A stretch of DNA of 64,000 nucleotides. It comes from Inia geoffrensis. Its lineage: Eukaryota; Chordata; Mammalia; Artiodactyla; Iniidae. The DNA lies in contig CM070907.1 in assembly GCA_036417435.1 (NCBI GenBank), positions 58,636,001 through 58,700,000 of the forward strand, in the 5' to 3' direction. The translations under genes and the position numbers were made by a program. The notes beneath the pieces are model-generated. The model saw only the letters and a list, made by a program, of their open reading frames with translations. It was not told where the DNA came from and did not search any database. Positions 9,912 to 21,359 of this stretch are shown here, piece by piece (the first letter of the stretch is position 1; each line of letters starts with the position of its first letter).

Positions 9912-12900
9912 ATGGTAATAGGAACATACATATCAATAATCACCTTAAATGTAAATGGATTAAATGCTCCAACCAAAAAACACAGGCTCACTGAATGGAC
10001 ATAAAAACAAAAGCCATATATATGCTGTCTACAACAGACCCACTTCAGACCTAGGGATACATACAGACTGAAAGCGAGGGGATGGAAAAAGATTTTCCGT
10101 GCAAATGGAAATCCAAAGAAACATGCAGTAGCAATACTCATATCAGATAAAATAGACTTTAAAATAAAGAGTATTACAAGAGACAAGGAAGGACACTACA
10201 TAATGATCAAGGGATCAATCCAAGAAGAAGATATAATAATTCTAAATATACATGCACCCAAGATAGAAGAACCTCAATACATAAGGCAAATGCTAACAGT
10301 TATAAAAGAGGAAATCGACAGTAACACAGTAATAGTGGGGGATTTTAACACCTCACTTACACCAATGGACAGATCATACAGACAGAAAATTGGTAAGGAA
10401 ACACAAGCTTTAAATAACACAATAGACCAGATAGATTTAGTTGATATTTATAGGACATTCCACTCAAAAACAGCAGAATAAACTTTGTTTTCAAGTGCAC
10501 ATGGAACATTCTCCAGGATACATCACATCTTGGGTCACAAAGCAAGCCTGAGTGAATTTAAGAAAACTGAAATCATATCAAGCATCTTTTCTGACCACAA
10601 CACTATGGGATTAGAAATCAAATACAGGGGAGAAAAACGTAAAAAAACACAAACACATGGAGATTAAACAATACATTACTAAATAACCAAGAGATCACTG
10701 AAGAAATCAAAAAATACCTAAAGACAAATGACAATGAAAACACGACAATCCAAAACCTATGGGATGCAGGAAAGCAGTTCTAAGAGGGAAGTTTATAGCA
10801 ATACAAGCTTACCTCAGGAAACAAAAAAATTTTCAAATGAGCAATCTAACCTGACACCTAAAGGAACTACTGAAAGAAGAACAAACAAAACCCAAAGTCA
10901 GTAGAAGGAAAGAAATCATAAAGATCAAAACAGAAATAAGTGAAATAAAAACACGGAAGAAAATGGCAAAGATCAATAAAACTAAAAGCTGTTCTTTGAG
11001 AAGATAAACAAAATTGATAAATATTTAGCCAGACTCATCAAGAAAATGAGGGAGAGGACACAAATCAATAAAATTAGGAATGTAAAAGGAGAAGTTACAA
11101 TGGACACCACAGAAATACAAAGCATCATAAGAGACTACTACAAGCAACTCTATGCCAATAAAATGGACAACCTGGAAGAAATGGACAAATTCTTACAAAG
11201 GTATAACCTTCCAAGACTGAACCAGGAAGAAATAGAAAATATGAACAGACCAATCACAAGTAATGAAATTGAAACTCTGATAAAAAATCTTCCAACAAAC
11301 AGAAGTCGAGGACCAGATGGCTTCACAGGTGAAGTCTATCATTTAGAGAAGAGCTAACACGCATTCTTCTTAATCTCTTCCAAAAAACTGTAGAGGATGG
11401 AACACTCCCAAACTCATTCAACAAGGCCACTGCCACCCTGATACCAATACCAGACAAAGGTACCACCAAAAAAGAAAATTACAGACCAATATCACTGATG
11501 AATATAGGTGCAAAAATCCTCAACCAAATACTAGCAAATAGATTCCAAAAGCACATTAAAAGGATCATATATCATGATGAAGTGCGATTTATCCCAGGGA
11601 TGCAAGGATTCTTCAATATGCACAAATCAATCAATGTGATATACCATACTAACAAACTGAAAAATAAAAACCATATGATCAAATCAATAGATGCAGAAAA
11701 AGCTTTTGACAAAATTCAACACCCATTTATGATAAAAACTCTCCAGACAGTGGGCATAGAGGGAACTTACCTCAACATGATAAAGGCCATATATGACAAA
11801 CCCACAGCAAACATCATTCTCAATGGTGAAAAACTGAAAGCATTTCCTCTAAGATCAGGAACAAGCAAGGACGTCCACTCTCCCCATTGTCATTCAACAT
11901 AGTTATGGAAATCCTAGCCTCGGCAGTCAGAGAAGAAAAAGAAATAAAAGGAATACAAATTGGAAAGAAGAAGTAAAACTGTCACTGCTTGCAGATGACA
12001 TTATACTATACATAGATAATCCTAAAGTTGCCACCAGAAAACTACAAGAGCTAATCAATGAATTTGGTAATATTGCAGGCTACAAAATTAATGCATAGAA
12101 ATATCTTGCATTCCTATACACTAACAATGAAAGATCAGCAAGAGAAATTAAGAAAACAATTCCATTCATCATTGCAACAAAAATAATATAATAACTGGGA
12201 ACAAACCTACATAAGGAGGCAAAAAAACTGTACTCACAAAACTATAAGACACCGATGAAAGAAATCAAAGATGAACAGACAGATGGAGAGATATACCACA
12301 TCCTTGGAATGGAAAAATCAATATTGTGAAAATGACTATACTACCCAAAGTAATCTATAGATTCAGTCCAATCCCTATCAAATTACCAATGGCATGTTTT
12401 ACATAACTAGAATAAAAAATCTTAAAATCTGTACAGAGACATAAAAGACCCCAAACAACCAAAGCAATCTTGAGGGGAAAAAATGGTGCTAGAGGAATCA
12501 GGCTCGCTGACTTTAGACTTACTACAAAGCTACAGTCATCAAGACAGCATGGTACTGGCACAAAAACAGAAACATAGATCAATGGAACAGGATAGAAAGC
12601 CCAGAGATAAACCCACGTACCTATGGTCAACTAATGTACGACAAGGGAGGTACAGATATACAATGGAGAAAAGACAGTTTCTGCAGTAAGTGGTGCTGGG
12701 AAAACTGGACAGCTACATGTAAAAGAATGAAATTAGAATACTCCCTAACACCATACACAAAAATAAACTCAAAATGGATTAAAGACCTAAATGTAAGACC
12801 AGACACTATAAAACTCTTAGAGGAAAACATAGGAAGAACACTCTTTGACATAAATCACAGCAAGATCTTTTTTGACCCACCTCCTAGCGCAATGGAAATA

Positions 12901-13765
12901 AAAACAAAAATAAACAAATGGGACCTAATGCAACTTAAAAGCTTTTGCACAGGAAAGGAAACTATAAACAAGACGAAAAGACAACCCTCAGGATGTGAGA
13001 AAATATTTGCAAACAAATCAACAAACAAAGGATTAATCTACAAAATATATAAACAGCCATGCAGCTCAGTATTAAAAAAAAAAAAAAACCCAATCCAAAT
13101 ATGGGCAGAAGACCTAAATAGAAATTTCTTTAAAGAAGACATACAGATGGCCAAGAGGCACATGAAAAGCTGCTCAACATCACTAATTATTAGAGAAATA
13201 CAAAACAAAACTACAGTGTGGTATCACTTCACACCAGTCAGAATGGGCATCATCAGAAAACCTACAAACAACAAATGCTGGAGAGGGTGTGGAGAAAAGG
13301 GAACCCTCTTGCATTGTTGGTGGGAATGTAAATTGATACAGCCACTATGGAAAACAGTATAGAGGTTCCTTAAAAAATTACAAATAGAACTACCATATGA
13401 CCCAGCAATCCCACTACTGGGCGTATACCCAGAGAACCATAATTCAATAAGACGCATGCACCCCAATGTTCATCGAAGCACTGTTTGCAATAGCCATGTC
13501 ATGGAAGCAACCTAAATGCCCATCGACAGATGAATGGATAAAGACAATGTGGTACATATATATAATACAATATTACTCAGACTTAAAAATGAACGAAACT
13601 GTGTCATTTGTAGAGACATGGACGGATCTAGAGACAGTCATACAGAGTGAAGTAAGTCAGAAAGAGGAAAACAAATATCGTATATTTACACATATATGTG
13701 GAATCTACAAAAATGGTACGGTGAACTGGTTTGCAAGGCAGAAAGAGAGACACAGTTGTAGATAA
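9912..13765 (+). pseudogene. L1 ORF2 (endonuclease-reverse transcriptase), disrupted
   Basis: ORF2 starts at 9912 (MVIGTYISIITLNVNG) and is broken almost at once by a TAA near 10003. Endonuclease sequence follows at 10203-10667, split by a TAA at 10479. It keeps VGDFNTS and FSDHN, but the IDHI motif reads IHHI, so the catalytic Asp is His. The pre-RT region is at 11046-11357 ([11 protein letters not shown]). Reverse transcriptase blocks are at 11498-11902 ([11 protein letters not shown]) and near 11985, where LLADDIILY keeps the two catalytic Asp residues. The C-terminal part at 12634-13362 includes the cysteine-rich [19 protein letters not shown], and 13466-13765 closes the protein. At least six stops or frameshifts separate these blocks, so no working enzyme can be encoded. 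Confidence 0.93.
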
Positions 13766-13783
13766 CAAACGTATAGACACCAA

Positions 13784-13835
13784 GGGGGGAAAGCGGGGTC
13801 GGGGGTGGGGGGGTGGGATGAAGTGGGAGGTTGGG
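13784..13835 (+). repeat. G-rich tract of L1 3'UTR
   Basis: Runs of three to seven G (GGGGGG, GGGG, GGGGG, GGGGGGG, GGG) with short spacers. A G-rich polypurine tract able to form a G-quadruplex is a known feature of mammalian L1 3'UTRs. Confidence 0.75.
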
Positions 13836-13929
13836 ATTGACATATATACACTAATATGTATAAAATAGATAACATAAGAAACTGCTGTATTAAAAAATAA
13901 ATAAATAAATAAATAAATTTAGTCTAGGG

Positions 13930-14587
13930 TCCAGTCTAGGATCCTGCATTGTAAAAAAATACTAAAAGACAAACAACAAAAAAAATGACTTAATATTTTC
14001 TCAAGTGATTACTGTATTGTGTTGCAGTGACATTCAGTTATTCTATAAAACACCCTTACCACATTGTTTATACATATCAGCATTTGTATACCATTCTGTG
14101 GCTCTCAGAAGACTCTGTTCTTCCCACAATGTATTATTAGTTTGTGGTGCTGTGTAACTCGAAGCTCTGCAGGCTCCTCTTGTTGTGAGAAACATCTGAG
14201 AGATAAATGTGCACTTGTGTTCCATCTCACATCTCATGCACATGGGAAGCTAGTTTCTATAATGCCTGGGGAGATCTGAATCACAATGTCACACAATTAA
14301 ATTGTGACAGGGATTATGTCTAAAGCTCCTGGAGGTCACGACAGGTACAATATGAGATGTGTGAGCTGATACATATGGATTATGACATGTGCCAAAGTTT
14401 TCTGCTTCGATGATCACTAATTGTGTTCGTGTTTTGACCCTTTATATCATTTTATTTAGACTAGTCTTTGAAAGCACAGGATTCTGATCAGAGACAATAA
14501 ATCAAAAAGCTGTGATTGAGCTTCTTTGATGAGAAAGGCATTCTGCTGGTCTCTGAGGCAGCCACTGAAGTGGGGAGAAGCTCTAAT
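13930..14587. other. Non-coding, nothing recognised
   Basis: Right flank of the L1. No repeat I can name and no coding signal. Confidence 0.5.
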
Positions 14588-14770
14588 TTTGAATATCTAT
14601 AAAGTGTCAGATACTGTGAGAGGTTTTTTGGTTTGCATTATTGAGACAAGCCTGAGAGGTGGATACCTTTAGACATGTATAATTTGAGGTGCAAGTTAAG
14701 TCACAAAGCACCCAGGGAAAGCATCTAGAATTTGAACCCAGTTATATCCAAGTTCAAGGTCCAGCCAGAT
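14588..14770 (-). mobile_element. MIR SINE relic, weak
   Basis: A diverged MIR in reverse orientation: AAAGTGTCAGATACTGTGAG near 14600, then AGTCACAAAGCACCCAGGGA and a GAATTTGAACCCAGTTATAT segment corresponding to the B-box side. Confidence 0.4.
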
Positions 14771-15095
14771 GAGTATCAGTAGTGTTTCGAAAGCAATAAA
14801 TAAGAATCAGAGTCCACCCATTTCTCTATATTGAGGCCTCCTAGGTGTGCTCTCAAGAGGCTGATAAAAGTGACAGATGCTACGCCTGGAAAATAAAGAT
14901 ACTCATTTGTGCCTATTCTTTCAGGGAATTTGTGGACCTTGAAATTTATCCACAGACACTTGGATCTCAGAATAAAGACAATCTACAGGGAAGAAACCCA
15001 GTCTTATTAAACTTTGCTTTCCCTTTGGTGTACAGAATCCCTGCCAGGCACAGAACTGGTGATAAATAAAGCTTGTTGAATGGAATAAATGAATT
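14771..15095. other. Non-coding, nothing recognised
   Basis: No feature supported. The 74-codon frame at 14845-15069 lacks motifs. Confidence 0.5.
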
Positions 15096-15110
15096 AAAGA
15101 GTGAATTAAT

Positions 15111-15156
15111 TGGGATAGACATATATACACTAGTATGTATAAAATAAATAATAAAA
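15111..15156 (+). mobile_element. 46-bp L1 3'-end insertion with TSD
   Basis: The insert reads GGGATAGACATATATACACT and continues with TAGTATGTATAAAATAAATA and a short A tail. This is nearly the same as the last part of the L1 3'UTR at 13834-13870. It lies between perfect 15-bp duplications, AAAGAGTGAATTAAT, at 15096-15110 and 15157-15171. It is an extremely 5'-truncated L1 insertion. Confidence 0.88.
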
Positions 15157-15254
15157 AAAGAGTGAATTAATAGATGTCTCTCTCCACTCTTCACTATTAA
15201 CCCAAATTATGTGTGGGTATTTGGCTTACTTCTGTATCACTGTATTGCATGGTC

Positions 15255-15345
15255 TAAAATTTATTGAGCACCTACTAAATGCTAGGTCTGTGTTCCTCAT
15301 TCTATATGCACTATTAAATTTAATCCTCACCATGGTCAGTCTTCA
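15255..15345 (-). mobile_element. MIR SINE fragment
   Basis: TTTATTGAGCACCTACTAAA and TTAAATTTAATCCTCACCAT are the reverse-strand 3' part of MIR. Confidence 0.55.
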
Positions 15346-15440
15346 ATTATATAAATCTTACATTCAGGCACTAGAATAGTTCCTGATACAGAGTGAGAAA
15401 AATATAAGTGATAGGAAAAAGGCACTATGTGTGATCAGTA

Positions 15441-15665
15441 AAGCTAACATTTATTAAGTTCAACACACACATCCGAATGCTTTACATGTATTATCCTAGT
15501 TTAATCCTCACAACACTATGAAGCAAGTATTCATACTAACTATTTTTACTAAAGATATAACTGACAGAGCAAATAATATGTCTTACCTAAGGTCAAGGAG
15601 CTATAAAGGAACAGAGCCAAGATTTGAATCTGAGGCTTTCTGATCTTACAGCTCATGGAAACTGA
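15441..15665 (-). mobile_element. MIR SINE relic
   Basis: Reverse MIR with CTTTACATGTATTATCCTAG, TTTAATCCTCACAACACTAT, CTAAGGTCAAGGAGCT and AGCCAAGATTTGAATCTGAG in the expected order. Confidence 0.7.
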
Positions 15666-15669
15666 GACA

Positions 15670-16359
15670 CAGAGAGAAAGCAACTTGTCTGGAATCATAA
15701 AAATACTACGTGATAAAGCAGAGACATCAACCCTAGTATTCTTTTCACTACTCAATTTTAATTATACATGCCATCATTTAATACCACAAAATTGACAGAC
15801 ATCACTCTCCGGCTAGCCCTGATTTATAATTTGTTGGCACTAACTAGCTGTGCTATCTGTGGGTATAAGACAGGAAACAAACAAACAAAAAAAGATAGAG
15901 ACTAACTTGTCTCACAAAACTTGGTAGCTTCATTGAGCTTGTGATGCTCCCAACATTTTGGGAACAGGATGATCAGATATGCTACAAATACTCAGCCTGG
16001 ACCTAAAGCTTATTTAGGCTAGAGAAATCCCTGTACCTTTCTCATTCTTAGCTTGGTTCTACACTGAAACTACAGCAACTGCATCCTACACTAACCATTT
16101 AGAGGTATTATCAACAGAGGCAGAATATGGCTCTTGGCAGTTTATTTTATGATATTTGATTAATATCACTATAATAGTGTATATTAGAATGTTAATTTTG
16201 TAGCTACTTCTAGGTTCCTGATACATTAATATCTAATTATACCACTTTAGTCTATGTGTTCTTTCCCTGTAAACCAGCACCCATATAGCAAATACTAGGT
16301 TATGCATCTCACTTAACAAATAAGGGTAAATTAAGAAATACAATATAAAGTACAGGTTA
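15670..16359. other. Non-coding, nothing recognised
   Basis: AT-rich sequence with no named repeat or coding signal. Confidence 0.5.
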
Positions 16360-16598
16360 CAGTTATGGTTTTGAAAAGTCAGAAAGTCATGGATCTAAAT
16401 CTTGTCTCCATTCACTGAGAGTTGTGGGACTTTTGTCAAAATACCTATTTAATCTAAATCTCAGTTCTATCCTCAGTAAAGTAGAGATAATAAGATTCAT
16501 GTCTCATAGGATTATGAACATTAACATAAAATAATATAGATAAAGCATTTGGAATAGGCCCTGCATATAAGAACTGCTTAATAAATGTTAACTTTATT
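16360..16598 (+). mobile_element. MIR SINE relic
   Basis: Plus-strand MIR: GTCATGGATCTAAATCTTGT, ATCTCAGTTCTATCCTCAGT, TCATAGGATTATGAACATTA, then GAACTGCTTAATAAATGTTA at the 3' end. Confidence 0.65.
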
Positions 16599-16624
16599 AA
16601 ATACACATCTGTATTTTCCTTAGA

Positions 16625-16812
16625 ACTACACTTTACTTAGTATTGCTTACAGTTCTATCTATCTATCTGTCTGTCTAAATCATTGACTCATTTAATCTTC
16701 ATCACAACCCTATGATATTGGGCTATTATCCCCATTTTATGAAAGAGGAAACCAAAGCTCAGAAAGGTTAACTAACTTGCAAAAAATCACACATTTAGTA
16801 AAATTGAACTTT
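16625..16812 (-). mobile_element. MIR SINE relic
   Basis: Reverse MIR: TCATTTAATCTTCATCACAA, CTATTATCCCCATTTTATGA and CAGAAAGGTTAACTAACTTG. A short TCTA/TCTG run lies at 16656-16676. Confidence 0.7.
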
Positions 16813-17289
16813 CTTCAGTACATCGTTTCCTGTCTTTATCTATCTGTAGGACCATAATCATAAAAGGGCACAGACAGCCCCAGTAAAAATAGAATACAAA
16901 GTAAACACAATGACCTCTACCGTAATGCTATAAAAGCTTCAATAGCAGTCTTTATACAAGGAATGTAGGCTCAGAAAGATGCATCTAGCTATGAGAACAA
17001 AGAATAAAGGCTACTAGCTTGGATACATTAAAAATAAATATTTGTTTCCCATAAAATGCATACCCACTGTTATTCAACCCAATTATTTTTATGCAATTCC
17101 ATATTTAAAACCCTTCAACATTATGACTTTATAGCATTTCTTTATTCTTTAATGTTTAAAACACTGTTTAGGATAAAACCAGTTATACAGAAAAGAATTA
17201 AGAATGAGAAAGATACAGGCTGTATCAAACAGCTCTGTTTAAAAGAAAAAACAAAATTGTTCACTCTGTGATAAACAAAGGAATGAGAC
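16813..17289. other. Non-coding, nothing recognised
   Basis: No repeat or coding feature supported. Confidence 0.5.
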
Positions 17290-17450
17290 AGTAATATAAT
17301 GGAAAGGGAAAAGAACATAGTGTCTATCAGCCTGAGTTCAAATCCTGGTGACCTTGGTCAATTAATTCACTTAACCTCTCAAAGACAGGTTTTTTTTTTT
17401 TCCCTCATCTATAAAATGGAAATAAAAATAAAATGAGGATTCTTGCTTCA
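17290..17450 (+). mobile_element. MIR SINE relic
   Basis: Plus-strand MIR: CCTGAGTTCAAATCCTGGTG, CACTTAACCTCTCAAAGACA and CCTCATCTATAAAATGGAAA, with a T run inserted at 17391-17402. Confidence 0.7.
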
Positions 17451-18699
17451 GTTATTTTTTTGTGATAGTTACTTTAGTATACTACAAATGACATAACTGC
17501 TATGAAGAGATGGCTTTGTACTCTTGCTGAAAAGCCTACCACAGAAGTATGCATTTAAAGATATCAAAAGTCCCTGTAAGCAGCAAGTACAAAATAGATA
17601 TTTGTCGATCGGTTTAAGAAAGCACTTTGGAAACAACTTACAGAATAGTAGGTGTGTACATAGATTTGGATCTTTAAAGCTCAAAGTCTACTATGTATGT
17701 GGCTCCTGCCTTGCAATGATTTTCTCTTTCACCACCTTGCAGCCTCAGGTCCAGTACTTTGTTCATTTAACTCTACTCAGCCAAATGCCATCTCCTGAGT
17801 AAGGTTATAACGATGGACTCTTACGGTCAATTTATGTAGTTTGGCAACAGCTGGAAATTACAGCAGAGATTCAATAAGCACCACTATTTGAGTTTATTAA
17901 CATTTATGAGAAAATAATGCCAAATACATTTTATGAAAAGTGAGAGACATTTAATCAGCATTATAAATCATGTTTTTTTCACCGTTTTTACACTTCAGTG
18001 AAGATATGATTTAGAAGGCAGCTGTGATCTTTTATCATGCTACATGTAAAAATCATTATTGACTATGACTACATTTTTGAATTTATCAAATTATTAAATT
18101 TAAGTTCTAGTTACATTTTTTAAAAGTAGGACTGAAGTATAGAGAATAGAAAAATAGCTTCATGAATCACTTTGCTGTTTACATTTCTACTGACGAGTCT
18201 AATCATCTGTTTAAATACAAAATCCTATTCTTATTGAATAAGTTAGGGCTAAGTTAAGAAACTCAAATAACAGCTCCTTTTGATTCCACTTTATCATGCC
18301 ATCTGTCACTAAAGTACACAAATTATCTGCTTCATCCACTTCCCGTGTGTTCAATGTCCACCAAGCTCCTGAAGCTGCTTTCAAATGTTTCTAAAATATG
18401 CATAGCCCTCTTCCATTATCAGTATTGCTGTCCCAGTAAAGGAACTTGTCATCTGGGCAGTTATCCTAGGCTCATACTCAGTCCCTTCAGCCTCTCTCCC
18501 TCCTGCCTGTCTATGAATCACAAGATCAGTGATTAACAAATACTCACTCTGGGTATTTGCCTTTTGTAGATAGAATTCAAGTTGGCCCTTCTGTGACCCC
18601 TGGGTATAGACTGTCAATAAGCCTCAAGGTCTTACAGCTCTGCAGGTAACCATTAAGCCTGATGAACCTTCAACTTCTGAAGTTTAACTGAGACAGCTA
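17451..18699. other. Mostly unique non-coding DNA
   Basis: No coding exon or clear repeat. The last few hundred bases may belong to the 5' side of the L2 that follows. Confidence 0.5.
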
Positions 18700-19560
18700 C
18701 ACCCTACTCCATCCTCAGAAGTGGAATGGAATATTTGCAATCTACCTTCCACACCACCACCAGTTATCTTTCTGAAAATAGATGACTCTGTCACATAGCT
18801 CGCTAATGATGCTATTCCACTGCATAATGTAGCATGTTACCACGTGGCAGCCAAAACATATTTTCATCTCCTATCACATGCATCACTCTATGGATTTGCA
18901 CATGCTGTCCCATCTTTGTAGGTTAATCTTTTGCCTGTCCCCTGCCGAGGAAACACTTGATCATACTTCAGAGTCCACGGGAACTCACAGACAGAGAGAA
19001 CAGACTGGTGGTTGCCAAGGGAAAGGGGAGGCGGTGGAGGGATGGAGTGGGAGTTTGGGATTAGCAGATGAAACTGTTATATATAGAATGGATAAACAAC
19101 AAGGTCCTACTGTATAGCACAGAGAACTATATTTAATATCCTGTGATAAGACATAATGGAAAAGAATATGAAAAAGAATATATATATATATATGTATAAC
19201 TGAATCACTTTGCTGTGCAGCAGGAATTAACACAACATTGTAAATCAACTACACTTCAATTAAAAAACAAAAACAGAGTGAAAAGAACACTGCCTATCTG
19301 AATCCTTCATTAACACAACTCATCTGCTTCTTAACACGGGGAGTTGACTACTCCATCCTCAGTGCCCATACAGTACTTTGACATTAAGAATTTCTCTCAT
19401 CCAAAATTTCTTGTGCTGTGTTTGAGTTTCACATGTAAATCTCTGTCTCCCTGACAAGCCTTCAAATTCCCTGAGGGAAGGGGTCATCACACTGTACTCA
19501 TTTCTGTATCTCCAATGCATGTTATAGTACTTGCTTCATAAGTAAGATATAATACAAATT
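18700..19560 (+). mobile_element. L2 LINE relic, split by an L1 tail
   Basis: The left part ends with the L2 block GGATTTGCACATGCTGTCCC (18892) and CTTCAGAGTCCACGGGAACT. After the L1 insertion the element resumes and ends with the L2 tail: GACAAGCCTTCAAATTCCCT, GAGGGAAGGGGTCATCACAC and CTGTATCTCCAATGCATGTT. The split order shows that the L1 tail is younger. Confidence 0.6.
18975..19273 (+). mobile_element. L1 3'UTR fragment, 5'-truncated
   Basis: L1 tail sequence: GACTGGTGGTTGCCAAGGGA, a G-rich stretch, TTGCTGTGCAGCAGGAATTA, then TTGTAAATCAACTACACTTC and an A-rich end. The hexamer CAGAGT occurs at both edges (18969-18974 and 19274-19279) and may be a short TSD. It sits inside an L2. Confidence 0.8.
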
Positions 19561-19794
19561 TTGTTTGTGCTCTTGAATCCCTATTTAAAGATGTCCTTTA
19601 GCTAAAATGAAACAAATGGAAGAGATAATGGAGTTGAGAGTCATAGAGGGAAAAAAGAGAAAATAGGACTTGTCGCATTCTAAATTAATAATGTTAAGGT
19701 TAAAGATTGGAAGCGAGGTACTAGTCATGAGTGGACCAAGTAGCTCCTGTAGTCTCTATACACACTAAGCAGCAAGAGAAGAAGACTATAACTT
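19561..19794. other. Non-coding, nothing recognised
   Basis: No feature supported. Confidence 0.4.
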
Positions 19795-19990
19795 TTTAAG
19801 CATTTAGTGTATGCCAGTCAGAATACCAGGTTCTTTAATGGTTTTAATCATTTAATCGGTACAACCTTATGAGTTATATATAATTCACGTAGTATTGGTG
19901 AGGAAACAGATGTTTGGTGAGACGGAAGAGTTTGCCTGTGATACCATAGCTGTTAGTATAAAAGCTAACATTTCTACCCAAGTGTGTGCA
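19795..19990 (-). mobile_element. MIR SINE relic
   Basis: Reverse MIR: GCATTTAGTGTATGCCAGTC, TTTAATCATTTAATCGGTAC, AACCTTATGAGTTATATATA and GTGAGGAAACAGATGTTTGG. An L2-like scrap (ACTTACTGAGCAGTTATTAT) follows at about 20094-20165. Confidence 0.55.
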
Positions 19991-20189
19991 ACTTGAGAAT
20001 TAAACTTTTTCTTCTTTAAATGCTCATTTCAGAGACTCATACATAATAGGAACTAGATGAATGTTAATAATATTCATAATGAAAATTCCTAACACTTACT
20101 GAGCAGTTATTATCTGTCAGGTACAAGGCTGAGCACTGGGGACAAAGTGGTGAATTAAACACATTTTCTCAAAGGTTTTGAAATGTATC

Positions 20190-21000
20190 TGAAACAAATT
20201 GCATTGAACCTAAAGCTTAGTGTATCCAACCTTAAAGTAATTCTGAGGTTTATCAAACAAACAGAAAGTGCTTAGTTTTGTTTGGCTCTGTTTTGCTTCT
20301 GTGACTATAGAAGGAGGAAAAGGAGTCTCTTTATCAAACAGTGTGGAGGCAAGAGGCTCTCTTCCACGCCGCGAGAGTGCCTTCGATAATTACCAAAGGA
20401 GCTGGATGTCTCCAGCTCCTTCCAATTAACTTCTGTTACGGAGTGCTGTTGACTGCTTGCCTGACAGCCACACGCACATGGGGGAGAGGAGTGCGCACAA
20501 GATTTCCTTGCATTTCCTAGTTCACAGATTAAAGGCAGTGTCAAGAGCAAATCAGAGTCGAGGAATTGATTTATTTGGCACTGAGTGTGTGGGAAAGAGC
20601 CATTTGGAGTCATTACAAAAAAAGGTTGAGCTGCTTTCATATTATGCTCTACCTCTTGGTACACAAATCAAAAGTTTTTGCCTTTCAGATGCATTTGCTC
20701 TGAAGGTTTCACTGCCAGAAAATGTGGCTAGATTCAGCTTTCTTAAATCTCAGCACTCATAACCGTAATGGTAACTGTTAAAACCACACTGGCCCGAGCT
20801 CAATGCTTTCTGGGCACTGCTGATAGAGAGTGGGAGCAAGTGGCTGCTAGACAGGTTGGAGAAGATTCTGGAGGAACTGATCTAGGCCAAGGTCTAGACT
20901 GTCAGACACAAGGAGCTATCATAATAACACGTTAATTATTGTTAATACTTACGCCATAATGGCAATCACTCTACCAGCATCTACATGTATTAGGCCTTTC
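20190..21000. other. Single-copy non-coding DNA, possible conserved element
   Basis: No interspersed repeat recognised. The segment 20330-20620 is richer in CpG than its surroundings (GCCGCGAGAG near 20370). Overlapping frames on both strands (20305-20664 and 20457-20762) have no domain and no splice-site context that would support an exon. Confidence 0.4.
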
Positions 21001-21020
21001 TAGGGGTATGTGTTTGTGTT

Positions 21021-21021
<1 letters not shown>

Positions 21022-21073
<52 letters not shown>
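21022..21073. repeat. (TG)n-(GA)n compound microsatellite
   Basis: About 16 TG units pass directly into about 10 GA units. The frame that reads VCVCVCVCERERERD here is only this repeat. Confidence 0.95.
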
Positions 21074-21359
21074 TAAGCAAACTGTACAGACATCCTATAC
21101 CTCTCCAAAATTTCTCCCTGGATTAGCGTTAACTGATGACTCTTTTCTGATCCAGTCTTTAATGATGCAAAATATTAATTTTCCAACTTATACACTTCTT
21201 TCACATTAGACAATGAGCCCTTGGCCTTTTACTGTAAGCAAGAGCCCTCCCTTCTCCTCTATTAATTGATTGATTGATTTGATCTATTTATTATTGTCAA
21301 ATTAATACAAAGTTTCTATCTTTTCAATGCTTTAGAGTTCTTTATTGTACTTACTTATT

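Larger units (their letters stand above)
8059..13914 (+). mobile_element. L1 retrotransposon with intact ends, inactive
   Basis: A 5,856-bp L1 with its 5' terminus, ORF1, ORF2, 3'UTR and a simple A-rich tail made of AAAT units, flanked by a perfect 15-bp TSD (8044-8058 and 13915-13929). The insertion site (TTTTT/AAATTT) fits L1 endonuclease cleavage. The 5' end reads GAGATTGGTTCAAGATGGC, but the rest of its 5'UTR is unlike the L1 at 1-4080. Both ORFs are interrupted many times, and ORF2 has also lost an endonuclease catalytic residue. It is old but inserted after the surrounding single-copy DNA and has not been truncated. Confidence 0.96.
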
